Notes under the pieces: model-generated | Databases searched by the model: none | Seen by the model: the letters and a program-made list of their open reading frames with translations, nothing else | Told to the model about the DNA's origin: nothing | Position numbers and translations under genes: made by a program | Source of the DNA: Forficula auricularia | Taxonomy: Eukaryota; Arthropoda; Insecta; Dermaptera; Forficulidae | Assembly (NCBI GenBank): GCA_024734495.1 | Contig: JALMQS010000055.1 | Location: 9,149,652-9,213,651, forward strand | DNA: 64,000 nucleotides | Direction: 5' to 3' | In this document: positions 12,030 through 22,958 of the stretch, in pieces | Layout: each line of letters begins with the position of its first letter | Numbering within the stretch: position 1 is the first letter of the stretch

Positions 12030-12687
12030 CAGCATACATTTTATATAGTCTTAAAAACTAAAATTACAAAATTTGATCTATATCGGAGAGAGTATTAATT
12101 TGTTGCCCCCACTCACATTTTGGGAGGTTGAAATTATTTTTTAGATATTTGCAAATAAATAATCCACAGTTTTCTAAAGAGTAAATGTACAAAAAAGCTA
12201 AAAATTTATATATTCCCCCCCCCTATCGCCCCCATACAGTCAATTTTGATAGTTAATTTTTACAGGAATAGTTTCTTAAAGTAATAAAGAATAACTACAA
12301 AATTTGATCAAGTTAAGAGAGAGTTTTAATTTTTTCCCCACTCACATTTTGGATAGTAGGGAGTCGAATTTCAAAAAATCCTAAAATTACTTTTTAGATA
12401 TTTGTATTTAGAATTTTATTAAGTAAAAATCAAGTTAATATCTTATCGTTCTTTATTGAAAATGCATAATTAGTGTAAACACATTGCAAAGATATTTTGC
12501 TCCATTTGACCCCTTTAGGGGTCGAATTTCAAAAATCCTGAAATAATTTTTTAGATATTTTAATTTAGTATTTTTATAAGTAAAAAGCAAGTAGATATTT
12601 TATTGTCCTTAAGAGATATCGCATAATCAGTGAAAACACACTTTGCCCCCTTTGACCCCTTTAGGGGTCGAATTTCCTTATATCCTT
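12030..12687 (+). repeat. Diverged interspersed repeat, interrupted by the LTR element
   Basis: Several loose tandem modules include ACCCCTTTAGGGGTCGAATT twice (12510-12530 and 12652-12672). The repeat resumes after the LTR element at 14398 (CCAAATTTCATGTTTTTATG) and ends near a GACTGAGTGACTGAGTGAG run (about 14454-14472). It is related to the inverted copy at 8990-9740. Confidence 0.6.
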
Positions 12688-12820
12688 TGATGCGTACAAA
12701 GCTTACTTGATGTATTGTTAATCGTTCTATTGTTTGTATTTATATTTATATGTTGATATTGTTGTTAAAATAAATGTTTTTTAATGAGATTACGAGTTCT
12801 TAATTAATATGATCGTAATA
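12688..12820 (+). repeat. 5' LTR
   Basis: 133 bp, starting TGATGCGTAC and ending CGTAATA, identical to the 3' LTR. It contains an AATAAATG polyadenylation-like phrase around 12771. The LTR is unusually short and does not end in CA. Confidence 0.9.
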
Positions 12821-12821
12821 T

Positions 12822-12834
12822 TGGCGCCCGAACA
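12822..12834 (+). promoter_or_regulatory. Primer-binding site
   Basis: TGGCGCCCGAACA lies one base after the 5' LTR. It is complementary to the CCA-bearing 3' end of a lysine-type tRNA, so minus-strand synthesis is probably tRNA-Lys primed. Confidence 0.8.
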
Positions 12835-12903
12835 ATGTGAAAATGATAAAAAAGACCTAGTGGACCACTGGCGAAGAGGAATAAGAAAAATGATTTTTCG
12901 AAT

Positions 12904-13842
12904 ATGGAAATAACGAGGGAGGAGATATCGAAGATCAAGGATGATATAAAAAAAGGTGAGCATAGAGTAATGGATTTGGGAGAGGAGGTGAATAAATTAA
13001 AAAATAATTTTGAAGAAATAATAAAAAAATTAAAGGATGATTTGGAAGAGGAAAGAAACAAGAGGATAGAGTTGGAAGAAATAATAAAAAGGAAGGAAAA
13101 TTCGGAAAAGGGAAGTGATTTCGAGATTAATAGGAATATTCAATTAGCAGACGTGGGAAAATTCCTTCCGGTGTTTAGAGCTCTCCCAGAGGAAGATCCG
13201 AAGTTATTTTTAAAAAAGGTCGAGAATACTCTATTAAAATATAAAGTACCGGAAGATGTTTGGCTCATGGTGGTTTCGGATCAGTTGTTAGATAAGGCCA
13301 AGACATGGTGGCGGGTGGTCAATCAATTTCCAGCGTTGGATTGGAAAGATTTTAAAATGAAATTTCTCCGAGAATACGATAGTTTAATCGTAGTCTCAAA
13401 GTTAAAGGTTATGTTTTATGAGGAGAAACAGAGAGGGGACGAACCTATAAGGTTATTTATTGAGAATAAGATGGCTTTATATAAGAGAGTTTTTCCGGAC
13501 GAAGATGCTGGTTCAATCCTTCAAGTTTTAGTGGAGATGATTACTCCACGTGTTAGATCGTCCATTAGGGGAATGAAATTCACTGATATTGAAGGGTTTA
13601 TGCAGACGGTAGAAGAAATAGAAAGGGATTTAAAGGATATGGATAAAGAAGAAATAGAAAGGGATTTAAAGGATATGGATAAAGAAGAGAAGACAAGTCC
13701 CACTCAGGATAGAAGTTGCATTCAGGATAGACGTTTTTGTGGATTCTGTAGGCGGGAAGGACATGGGGAAGACACTTGCTTCAAGAAGGGAAACGAGTGG
13801 AGGGGCAAGGAAAAAGGGAGTTCCTTGTCCAAAAAGCAGTAG
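12904..13842 (+). CDS. gag: Gag polyprotein of the LTR element (312 aa)
   Basis: This is the capsid/nucleocapsid protein that would package element RNA in cytoplasmic particles. It starts at an ATG 83 bases after the 5' LTR. Residues 1-75 are a highly charged helix likely to form a coiled coil. About 80-235 is a Ty3/gypsy-type capsid region (VFRALPEEDPKLFLKKVE; KTWWRVVNQFP, the usual tryptophan-rich A..WW segment; FLREYDS). At about 238-262 a 12-residue block, EEIERDLKDMDK, is tandemly duplicated by a 36-bp DNA repeat. A perfect CX2CX4HX4C zinc knuckle has C279, C282, H287 and C292. The tail is basic. The frame is uninterrupted, consistent with recent activity. A second frame overlaps its end. 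Confidence 0.9.
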   Translation: MEITREEISKIKDDIKKGEHRVMDLGEEVNKLKNNFEEIIKKLKDDLEEERNKRIELEEIIKRKENSEKGSDFEINRNIQLADVGKFLPVFRALPEEDPKLFLKKVENTLLKYKVPEDVWLMVVSDQLLDKAKTWWRVVNQFPALDWKDFKMKFLREYDSLIVVSKLKVMFYEEKQRGDEPIRLFIENKMALYKRVFPDEDAGSILQVLVEMITPRVRSSIRGMKFTDIEGFMQTVEEIERDLKDMDKEEIERDLKDMDKEEKTSPTQDRSCIQDRRFCGFCRREGHGEDTCFKKGNEWRGKEKGSSLSKKQ

Positions 13843-14219
13843 GATTCCCTAAGAAAGTAGGAATAGAAAGTGAGATCGCTAGTCATATTATTTGTTGTGT
13901 GAATAAATTTTCGGAAATCATTAGGCCATCAATGAAATTACAAATAGAGGAAAGTAGAAGGGCATTAACTAATGAAGATGATTTAATTCCGTACTGGTTG
14001 AAGGAAGTCAAGGAGGATGAGTTGAATATAATGGAAGAGGAGAAACTAGATGCTGGTCAGATGAAATTAAATCAAAATAAGGAAGAGTTACTTCATCAAA
14101 TAAAATTATATTTAGAAGAATCGATGGATGGAGCAAAAATTATTGAAAATAGTCAAGAAAGGGGAAGGTTAGTTAAATATCATTCGAGTTATTTTAAACC
14201 TAGGAAGAAAGAAGAATGA
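13776..14219 (+). CDS. Second frame of the LTR element, possible pol-tail remnant
   Basis: An open frame in the -1 phase overlaps the end of gag by 67 bases and ends just before the purine tract. The first possible codon here is TTG, not ATG, so it would need -1 frameshifting, as in gag-pol elements; a run of A (CAAAAAG) lies near the gag end. The product is charged, Lys/Glu-rich, with no enzyme motif. Its end (LVKYHSSYFKPRKKEE) is reminiscent of the extreme C-terminus of gypsy-type Pol proteins. I infer that the body of pol was deleted. It may be untranslated. Confidence 0.45.
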   Translation: MLQEGKRVEGQGKREFLVQKAVGFPKKVGIESEIASHIICCVNKFSEIIRPSMKLQIEESRRALTNEDDLIPYWLKEVKEDELNIMEEEKLDAGQMKLNQNKEELLHQIKLYLEESMDGAKIIENSQERGRLVKYHSSYFKPRKKEE

Positions 14220-14246
14220 TCCTGTGAGAAGCTGCGTCCGCGTTCT

Positions 14247-14260
14247 AAGGAGGGGAGAAT
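14247..14260 (+). promoter_or_regulatory. Polypurine tract
   Basis: AAGGAGGGGAGAAT immediately precedes the 3' LTR, the expected position for the plus-strand primer. Confidence 0.8.
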
Positions 14261-14393
14261 TGATGCGTACAAAGCTTACTTGATGTATTGTTAATCGTTC
14301 TATTGTTTGTATTTATATTTATATGTTGATATTGTTGTTAAAATAAATGTTTTTTAATGAGATTACGAGTTCTTAATTAATATGATCGTAATA
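14261..14393 (+). repeat. 3' LTR
   Basis: 133 bp, identical base for base to 12688-12820. Followed by the CCTT target duplication. Confidence 0.9.
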
Positions 14394-14529
14394 CCTTATA
14401 TCCTCTCCAAATTTCATGTTTTTATGTGCAGTGGTTCTGGATGTTTTGATGATGACTGAGTGACTGAGTGAGTGTATCGGCCAAAGAATTTTATATAATA
14501 TAGATATAAATATTCACTGTGTCGCTAGT

Positions 14530-14665
14530 TTGATTTGAGATAGAAAGATGAAATTTAGAAGGTTCAGTTCAATTGAAAGGATTTTGTATTGTTGCAGAGT
14601 TGTTTCATAAAGAGAAATCAATTAGATTGCTCTCTGTTTAAAGTATATATAGGTATACCTAATAA
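14530..14665 (+). mobile_element. Family A terminal fragment
   Basis: Shares AGAAAGATGAAATTTAGAAG, AATTGAAAGGATTTTG and AAAGAGAAATCAATTAGA with other family A ends (compare 10545-10682). No ribozyme remains. Confidence 0.65.
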
Positions 14666-15129
14666 TTATATTAATATATAGGGATACTCTGTCGCTAGTT
14701 GATTCGCCTGACGGTACTGACTCTGAGGTGCCCTTTGAGTTGGGAAGTGCTAGTCAAAATATTGTACTTTTGTTGCTTTGTATTGCTATAAAAAACATTC
14801 CTATGAATAAAATGCTGAAATATTCGGCTAAAAAATCAAAGCAAATCCACCCCCGCTATACTCAACGTTAAATCCTGAGACTAATTCTGATTCTCCTTCT
14901 GCAAGGTCAAAAGGTCTTCGATTAGTTTCCGCTAAACTTGAAATCAACCAACAAACAGCCAAGGGGGCCCCCACCCCACAAACCATACATATCGTTGAAA
15001 TTCAAGAAAACTTCCCATTTGAAGGTTCCCGTTGTTGTATCTGCTATTGACTTATATTGATCCTCACCTTGTTCTAACAAATGACTTGTTGTATCTACTC
15101 TGCCTCAGAGTATCGTTAAGTAAATAAAT

Positions 15130-15245
15130 AGATAAATATATGATTTATTTATTTGAGACTATAGTTTCGAAGGTTTGACCTTCGTCATCAGTCTTTTAAT
15201 TAGAAATATTTTATGTTATTTCTCATGGGTTCAATTGCCTTAAGA
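15130..15245 (-). mobile_element. Family A fragment, subtype 1
   Basis: One arm of a subtype 1 element: the ribozyme, then TTTCTCATGGGTTCAA, a phrase that also follows the ribozyme at 21840 and, changed, at 44750. The mate arm is missing. Confidence 0.65.
15155..15193 (-). ncRNA. Hammerhead ribozyme motif, family A, core intact
   Basis: Minus strand: CTGATGA, extra C, stem II GAAGGT/ACCTTC with CAA loop, GAAA, ACTATAGT, then C at the cleavage position. Stem I starts AGA/TCT and can extend through flanking A/T-rich sequence. Every conserved core base is present. Confidence 0.82.
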
Positions 15246-17404
15246 TTAGACACATAATAAATGATTATCGATAATAATATTTTTAAGATATTCGGGAAAG
15301 TTTTAATCAGTATTTTAATAGATTTTTACTTTCCCTTATATCTATACTATGATATGTGTAGTAGAAGTATTTTATTTTTTTAATTAAATTTAAAGTTGTA
15401 GTGTTTATTTAAGTGATGTTAGAATTTTGAAAAAATGCTATTTTTTCGATATTCCATCAACTCACATGATTATTTAATAATTAATAAATTAATAAATAAA
15501 TAAAATATATAATTATATTATTATATCAAAAACAGGCTATATAAATTCTGGAATGTTTGTTCAATAAATGAAATTACTATATATACAATGAATTATAAAT
15601 TATCGAAAATTATTCGCGTTAAGGGCAAATCAAAAACCCCTTCCCCTGTACCCCCGCTTCAACAACCCTACCCTCTCGTTTCATGTTATTAGAATCTCGA
15701 TTGGTACATTTGCATTTTATTTTGAACTGATTTAACTTTATTATTTAATCATCACAGTTTGGAGCCTGGGAAATATTTCACCAATTTATCATCCATCGAA
15801 ATAAATATAGGTGCATATTGCAATCGGTGAATGAACGAACGACATGGCATGTTGAAAACATCGAGTCCAATGAAAAACACACATTCATATAAATATTGGT
15901 CTCATTACCATTGATGATCAATGGGATTATTTTCAGATTTTAGAATATCTAACAAAACAATCATTGAAAGTAATTTTCGATGTATTTCAATTTCCGGTTC
16001 ATTGAGTGAGATTCGATGAGGGTCGAAAAGTGCTATATGCGGGGGTACGGGGGTTATAGGGTGTCAGACCACCAGAAGGGACTCTATTCTTTGACACGCA
16101 ATGGTAGATAGACATTTGCATATATGGAAATGGTTTTCTATGTATGAGTTTTCACACACACACACATTCATTCAGCATATGGACATTGAAGAGCTCTAAT
16201 GTGAACCGTGGTGCATTTTAATTCTTGAACTGAATGAGCGCAGATTCTTTCTCATTAGGATAAATGGGGTGCGAAGGATTAGGCTTTTTTGTTTAATAGT
16301 ACTTAGGAGATTCTCGTGTCTTATCATTGAATCGGATTGGGAATAAATCAAAAGATTCATTTCCATTAAGTACAGTTTAAAAGGAAGCTGATTTACAGCT
16401 ATTTTAGAATTCAACGGAGTCTGTATGAAGGGACAAACGGACGCACACTTGAATTAATAGTTACAAATCATTTACAAATCAGCTTATGTGTATTACCCAA
16501 GAAGGTTTTTTGATTATTGTATTCAGAAATGTCAGAAACGGTCATTCGGGTGCGTGCTTAAGACCACACGACAGAAGTCATAACTTATATGGCATTTATA
16601 ATTCTAATATTCTAAAATTATTAAAATTTATATTTTTATAAAAAAAAATTTAAGTAAACTTTTAATTATTTTTTTGGGATTGTTAAATATTGTTAAGTCT
16701 TAAAGCTAGAAAAAAATAATTAAAATTTTACTTAAAAAAATTATTTTTTTATGAAAATATAAATTTTAATAATTTTATTATTTTTTGAAAAGGAATAATT
16801 AATATATTTCCCAACAATGATTGAACTGGTACTATACCAAAGCCCAACCGTGACACGTGACGTGACGCGTGATGTGATGCTCAATCTCATTTACTGCCCA
16901 GGAAAATAAAAATGTACATGAGCGGCAAAATTAAAATATAAGATATTAATTTGAGCTTAGAGTTAATACTGCAGCACCAACCGTGACGCGTGGAAACCGT
17001 TACAGCGTGACGCGTGATGTATAACGGCTTAATCCCATTTACTGCCAAGTAAAATAAAAAGTGTGCAAGACGTGCCAAAAGAAGTTATCACTTCAAAAAG
17101 TCATTTCAAACATGATATTTTTATTCTTGTGTTTCTGGGTTCAAATATCCCCTATAAGTCAAGAACGGAAAGACGTAAAAAGGTCATTCGGATGTCAAAA
17201 TTTTGATATTTTTAAAACAAAAAATTTAGATTTTCTAACTTTAAAACTTACTATTCAAAAATACAGAAAATGATAATCAAATGAATTGATAAAAAGGGAA
17301 GATATTGAATCGTTGTAGATAACGAGAAAGTTATTGAATATAAGAGTTCAAATTGGCCGATAGAAATAGACTTTAAACTTCTAAGAAAATCACAAGAGGC
17401 TGTC
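15246..17404. other. Largely single-copy AT-rich stretch, no gene recognised
   Basis: 15700-16110 and 16140-16560 are moderately complex and do not recur in the window. A (CA)n run lies at about 16152. A near-palindromic AT tract with arms (ATTATTAAAATTTATATTTTT..) lies at about 16610-16780. Short repeats of TGACGCGTG-like phrases occur at 16850-17025. Open frames such as 16196-16414 show no family features. Confidence 0.5.
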
Positions 17405-17605
17405 AACTATCTATATATTAGATCCGAGATGGTATGGATTATTTTTAAATATACCTTTGAAGACCCCCCCCCCCCTTGGGAATCGAACCCGAATGACAAC
17501 CAATCAGTGCCAATTTGCTACTCTGTGAGTTTTATTAATTTTAATAATTAGTATAAAAATAATTCATTCTATCTCGGATCTAATAGATGACAATCTCATG
17601 TGATT
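17405..17605. repeat. Inverted-repeat element with tRNA-like core, copy 1
   Basis: Arms carry TATTAGATCCGAGATGGTAT and, inverted, ATCTCGGATCTAATAGATGA. Between them GGGAATCGAACCCG is a perfect pol III B box on the minus strand (CGGGTTCGATTCCC). A relative with the same layout is at 61978-62285. A C-run lies at about 17465. Confidence 0.7.
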
Positions 17606-18369
17606 TTGGAGAATTATTGATGAAATTCTGTTATAATTATTGTCGTCACTATTATTGTGAATTTATTTGATCCCGAACCAATTTACCTTGTCTTATAAAA
17701 ATACACACGATCAAATGACTACTTATTACCCATTTAGGTCAACTAGAGTCAACTCCTCATTCTTCACTCGGATTTACGAGAAGTCGCTGGTCATTATATA
17801 CCTACAGTTTAAGAGAGCATCTTTCGCTAAAAGTATCCTACAATGTTTACAATTTAATTGCAAAATTTCTTCACATAGAATTGAAGATAATTCCGCATTC
17901 CCACCATATTTACATATTACTAATTCAGGAATTTATCGGCCTTTTTCTTGTATACAATGAGATCAAATCAGGGTTGAGGCTAAATCAATGAAAACTCTCT
18001 AAGTGTGTGTGTGTGTGTGTTACACGTCCTCATTATATACATATACTCATTAGTCTTAAATGAAATCTTGTACGAAGAATTTTGTCTTCTCTTTCTTTTT
18101 ATTTTCTAATTCATTTGCCATATAATTTCCGCAACTCGATTTCATTTTTCCCGATATATACACACTCATTCGGAATCAGCTGCTTTTCACCTTGATGAAG
18201 TATACTATTCCAGTGTAGTTAAAGTTAAGTTCAATATCCACTACTAAATTTCCATTAAGAATCTATTTATTGTTCAAAGGTTAAGCGTAATAATAATCCA
18301 AACGACCCTTTTAAAGATCGGATACATATTGTATGACCGAAAGCAAATTAACCAAACTCTTTGTCTTAA
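17606..18369. other. Mostly single-copy stretch with a (GT)n microsatellite
   Basis: The GT run is at about 18004-18020. A frame at 17667-17960 has no recognisable family and no ATG start. I see nothing else. Confidence 0.45.
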
Positions 18370-18780
18370 GTAATTAAGGGCAGTTTTTGAGGGTGAGGGA
18401 CAAATCTGCTGCACGTGGCACTCGATTGGCCATATGGCCGGAAAAAACACCCAAAATGATCATCCACCTGCTTGCATATATCCAACCCCAGCGCTTGGTC
18501 CATTTGCATATGAAGATACGGACAGTGGGGGGTTGTCGGGTTTCAGGTGTGGGCGGAAGTGACCTCATCCAGGGTGGGTGACTCGTCTCCAGCTCAAGAC
18601 CACCAACCCCCTCCGGGCGCACGTGCGTTAATGAATATGCATGAATATTAGCGGCCAATTGGTTTTATATGCGTATTTGCATATTTGTCCACCGCTCCCC
18701 CACTCGGATCTTATAAAAATGACCACCTCCCCTCCGATTTGTGGATCCACCTGCTATAGAGTTTAGAATAATCTCTAAAA
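18370..18780. promoter_or_regulatory. Candidate cis-regulatory module or promoter
   Basis: This island is clearly more GC-rich than its surroundings and does not recur. It has E-boxes CACGTG at 18412-18417 and 18620-18625 and CACCTG at 18465-18470 and 18748-18753. POU octamer-like ATTTGCAT lies at about 18502 and 18675, with further ATGCAT-type sites near 18635. A TATAAAA box is at 18712-18718. The clustering suggests bHLH and POU input near a plus-strand promoter, but no downstream gene is visible, so this is inference from motif density only. Confidence 0.35.
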
Positions 18781-19229
18781 TAGCCTGATTAGTCACTTGA
18801 ATAAAATTTATCGACGGTGATGAATATGAATGGCGTTCATTGCATGATACAAGTACATATTCAAATCTTAAATACAGATCATCCAGATGGGATCATTAAC
18901 TCAATTAATGCAGAAGCTATTTTTTTTATAAAAAAATCAGAATCCCTATCATTTTATCATTTATATATACTTTTTTTAAATGAACTAAATCATCTATCAA
19001 TTTGTTTGTTTAGGTAGAATAGAATATTTGGCATTTTTATGAAGTGAAACTTCTTTAGCGACGTTTATGTTTTAAATTTTTGTTACCACTAAAGGGAAAA
19101 TGCTCAATAGAGGGGAAATAGGAGACAAGACTTGAAGAACGCTAGCAAGTAGATCAAAACCAGAAATATTATTACTCAAATCCAAAATTCTGAATAAAAA
19201 AAACTTAAAATTAAATATAATAAATTAAA

Positions 19230-19312
19230 TTAGCGAACAAAGAAAGGATTTTTTATTATAGACAAAAGGATCAGCCGGGGTTCCAACCCGGGATCTTCTT
19301 CGCATGTGCAGA
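19230..19312 (-). mobile_element. tRNA-like SINE, copy 2 (truncated)
   Basis: Shares the tail (GATTTTTTATTATAGACAAA) and T-arm of 8550-8692. The B box has a changed loop base (TTCCAAC) and the tRNA-like head breaks off after about 45 bases. Confidence 0.65.
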
Positions 19313-20446
19313 GGCGTTTGAATATAGTTTAAATATAATTAGAATATATTTAAAAATAACATAACAAATATATATCTAACATCTCCAAAAAATAATTAAA
19401 ACTCTTCATAAAAAATTTGATATTTAATAAATATGTCTCTGGAGTGTAATTTTTTAAGTGGGATAAACGTTTTTGGCCGTTATATACAAATAACATCTAC
19501 GGCTTGAGAAGTTTTACTTTCCCGCGAGCTTATGTAGATGATGTAGGTTCACACATTTTTTTTTTGTTTTGAGTTTTTGCACTTATAAGTATTCGAAATG
19601 ACAATAAGATATTTCATCGATTCAAAAATATAGAGAGAATTTAAACTTGTTAAGATCTATAGATGCTTCATTTTTTTCAGTTCGGGACGTAATTCTTAGA
19701 TTAAAGAAAAAAATATAATAATACAAAGGTTTAATTTCTTTATGTTTTGTTTTGTAGAGGTATCGAATGTCAATAAATTGTGTAATTTGGAAAAATAAGA
19801 TTTTTAAGTAGATTATTTATTGATTATATTTCATTGGAACATATAATAAGTCATAATAGTATCTAATAAAAAAGAAAAAAACAGAAACGTTTCTACGTTT
19901 GAAATAAATTCCAAAACCAATATTCGATTATTAGCAATAAATTATTTGCCTTAATTACTTGGAATTAAAGCTTGTTTTTATTAGAAATCAATAAATCAAA
20001 TAGCGAGTTGAAGTTTTTTTCTTTTCTTTTTTTTAATTCCAAATTGAAATTTTATCAAGACGATCAGCAACTCATTCGTTATCTGGAATTCAGGGAATAT
20101 TGCAGCTCGCGATTTGGTTTACGATTTCCGATCAATTTATTAAAGTCCGATTAAAAGATTTATCCATCGACAAGTTACTAGTGTCAGAAAAAAGATTGGA
20201 ATTTGTGGTAAATGACCTTAGTACACGAAGCATCACGTCAGCAATCGGCGAAAAATAAACTGGTGTACAGGCTATACTACTTGCACTTATCATCTTCTAA
20301 AACAGATTAAATTTTATAAAAAAACATAATAATATTATTATTTTTTTTTTTTTTTTATTCATTCATAATTCTTACAATTTAACTTCACACAATGCTCTGA
20401 GGCAGTTTGCCTCATATGAGCAGTAAAAAAGAATAATTAACATTAA
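19313..20446. other. No recognised feature
   Basis: AT-rich. An 18-base T run (about 20340-20357) is followed by ordinary sequence. Seen from the minus strand it would be a poly(A) following GAATGAATAAA, so a retroposed sequence on the minus strand is possible but unsupported by any recognised body. Confidence 0.4.
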
Positions 20447-20776
20447 AACAAAGATGAGAAAAATAAAAACAAGTGTGTGAAAGAAAGCTCCAGCGAAAGG
20501 AAGGTGAGAGAGCCAGCAGGGGGGAAAAGATACACCATAAAAGAGAGACGCGAAAAAAGAGACGCTCACTCCCGAAACCCGCCCCCGCGAATACATGCCA
20601 AGAGACCACGATTGAATATAAGTGATGATGAAGATGAATGGGTGAATGAAGGTAATGAATTCCACAGTCGGGCAGCAGTGACAGTGAATGACCTATTCAC
20701 CACCTCGGGCAGTGACTCGGAATATGAATACGATTTGAATCAGCCCGAAAAGCGCGATTATGTATGGATGATTTAA
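20447..20776 (+). CDS. Possible terminal coding exon, charged and acidic tail
   Basis: An open stretch runs from 20447 to a stop at 20774-20776 with composition unlike the AT-driven random frames nearby: Arg/Lys/Glu-rich (YTIKERREKRD, PPPRIHAKRPR), then an acidic Ser-Asp-Glu segment (ISDDEDEWVNEG, SGSDSEYEYD) and the end RDYVWMI. It looks like a disordered nuclear-protein tail. There is no ATG at the start and I see no strong 3' splice site, so it may be an exon whose acceptor I cannot place, or chance. Nothing similar recurs in the window. Family unknown. Confidence 0.3.
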   Translation, partial: NKDEKNKNKCVKESSSERKVREPAGGKRYTIKERREKRDAHSRNPPPRIHAKRPRLNISDDEDEWVNEGNEFHSRAAVTVNDLFTTSGSDSEYEYDLNQPEKRDYVWMI

Positions 20777-21650
20777 AAGTGAACATTTTATATTATTTTG
20801 CCACACAAGGAAAAGAACATGTTTTTACTTTCAAAATACTCGTTCTGAGTGAATTACGATTTTTTGCTTTGTACAAAACGACTGTGTAACTAAGCTTGTA
20901 GATTCAATGGGTTATTGTCTGAATTGTTCTTATGCACCGAGACATTTTTCGCACATTTCGAGCTGAGTTGTTCAAGTTGGAGCGGAAAGTGTTATATTCA
21001 GAAAAAATGTAACAAGAAGAATTATTTACATGATTCTCTTTAAATCTACAATCCATCCATAAGTGGAGAAGTACTTATATTTGGTGGCTCCTTAAAAAGA
21101 CAGATTAGAACCTTTCTCTCTAAAAACGTGATTTAGTAATATATAGTAGATTCAATCTTCAAGGCTTAATTATCACACTATGGAAATACATTTAATATAT
21201 TTATTTTTTTTAATTCGAAAAATTATTTTTACCTATTATTACTAATTCACTTAACACTTTCGGTCTTTGGAACTTAATTACAACATTTTTAATTTATTTT
21301 ATTTTATTTTTAGTTTTGAAAACTGTCTCTGAAATCGTCTCATTCATTAATAAGATTTTTGAGATTTTACATGATTTTATACATGATCGCATCTCGAAAG
21401 ATCTCTAAAAACTAAGAACGTCATTTAGTACCTTCTGAGATGGTCAGCCATTAATGACCGAAACTTTTAGTGAATTAGTACCTATAAATAAATGGATTTT
21501 TTTATCTATAATAGATTATTAAATTTATTTAAGGATTAGATGGATAAATAAGCCTTAAAGTTTGAAAAATATAAATTACACAATTACATAAGTTTTGAAA
21601 TAATAATTACTTATAAATTTAGAATTAGAAAAAAATCTTAGAAAAAATTT
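20777..21650. other. No recognised feature
   Basis: AT-rich, no repeat match within the window. If the frame before it is a terminal exon, this would include its 3' UTR. Confidence 0.4.
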
Positions 21651-21654
21651 TAAT

Positions 21655-22130
21655 TGAAAAGATTTTGTTTTACCAAGAGTAGCAGAGCTATATAGAGAAA
21701 TCAAAGAGGGTAAACTCTGCTTGAACCATATAATAATAATACAAATAAATAAGAATATATAATTTATTTATTAGAGACTATTGATTTTAAGGTGTGACAT
21801 TAATCATTAGACTTTGTAATTATAATTAATTTATCTGTTAATTCTCATGGGTTCAAATTCCGGATTGGACGTTTGCGTTTTGTTGTAATAGTGAGTTTGT
21901 TATATGCCCATCTCACAATTATAACAAAACAAAAACATTTATTTCAGTATTTGAACTTATGATAATATATGTCTAATTAAAAAGTCTAACAATGAAGGTC
22001 AAACCTTCGATACTATAATCTCTAACAAATAAATTATAAATACCCAACCATATTTATATTCTTTACACAAATATGTATAACTATGCTTATGTGCATCAAG
22101 CAGAGGTCAGCCTCATTGACTTCTATTTAG
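21655..22130. mobile_element. Family A element, inverted pair, decayed
   Basis: Left terminal module GAAAAGATTTTGTTTTACC starts near 21655. The right end near 22100-22130 has CATCAAGCAGAGGTCAGCC. Two degenerate ribozymes face each other: minus at about 21773-21812 (core CTAATGA, GAAA changed) and plus at 21984-22023 (CTAACAA, GATA, ATC). Stem II GAAGGTCAAACCTTC survives in the second although its core is mutated. Confidence 0.75.
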
Positions 22131-22950
22131 AGAAAAATATTAACGAAATAGCTGACCTTATTCAAACTAGATCTTACAAGGCAAATATGAATTCGGGGTT
22201 TCACTGTAACACATTTATTGGTAAATTTCTAAGTCTCATTTGTGGATAGAATTTATAGCAACAATTATTTGAAGTGCATCTGTTCTCTATTTTGAAGAGC
22301 CAAAGGGTGGAGGGTGAATTGTTTTAAAGCAAGATCTATATTATTAATCCAGCTAGCCAATAATTTTCTCCTCTGCCTCCAGTCGAGTGTAATCTCCGTC
22401 AATTATCCGGATTGCACTTGAAACGATCATCTTGTTTGTCGAAACAGCCGGACAGTCAGACAGATGAATCCAATCACCCCGAGTGATCCTTCCCAGGACA
22501 CCCCTTTGGCTCGGTTGCCTTTTCCGCCCTTATTAACCCATTGCCACAAATAGGACCAGAGGACAAGATAGAGAGATGGACATTTTAACCAATATATATG
22601 GGGCAATATTGATATTGGCTGCAAGGGCACATTAGAAGCAGATGGACAGAAACATTATGAGGATCCATTTCGAGAAATTGGAAGAGATACACACAACATA
22701 CAAGACAGGGAGGGGGAAGTCACGTGATGTTCGGGTTAATTTGATCAACCTATTAACCTAAAATATTGTTCCCTGGCGCAAACAATAGATTGCATAAAGA
22801 ATTTTTTACTTTTTCAAAACTCGGTACGATCTTTGCAGATTTTGGTTAAATTATAATAATTTTTTTTTCAATATCGATTTGAGCTAAAAAAGTGGAGCTT
22901 AATCGGAAGATTTATAATATAAGCTCTTCTCTACTAAATTTCAGTTCATT
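22131..22950. other. Complex, mostly single-copy stretch
   Basis: 22370-22740 is balanced in base composition and shares nothing with other parts of the window. It includes a CACGTGA E-box (about 22721). A frame on the minus strand (22427-22630) has no family features. Could be regulatory; no direct evidence. Confidence 0.35.
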
Positions 22951-22958
22951 ATCTAAAG

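Larger units (their letters stand above)
12688..14393 (+). mobile_element. Compact LTR retrotransposon with gag only (TR-GAG-like)
   Basis: Two identical 133-bp LTRs (12688-12820 and 14261-14393) begin TGATGCG. They flank a primer-binding site, a gag frame, a second short frame and a purine tract. The target duplication is the 4 bp CCTT (12684-12687 and 14394-14397). Total length is 1706 bp. No protease, reverse transcriptase, RNase H or integrase motif is present, so it must use enzymes of a relative. Identical LTRs mean a recent insertion. It is inserted in the older repeat at 12030-14480. Gag features point to the Ty3/gypsy side. Confidence 0.92.

Noticed and set aside
12688..14393. An endogenous retrovirus
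   Set aside because: No envelope or pol region is present and the gag layout fits a Ty3/gypsy-type retrotransposon.
22427..22630. A 67-codon minus-strand gene
   Set aside because: No recognisable family, no splice or promoter context; the region is single copy but not evidently coding.
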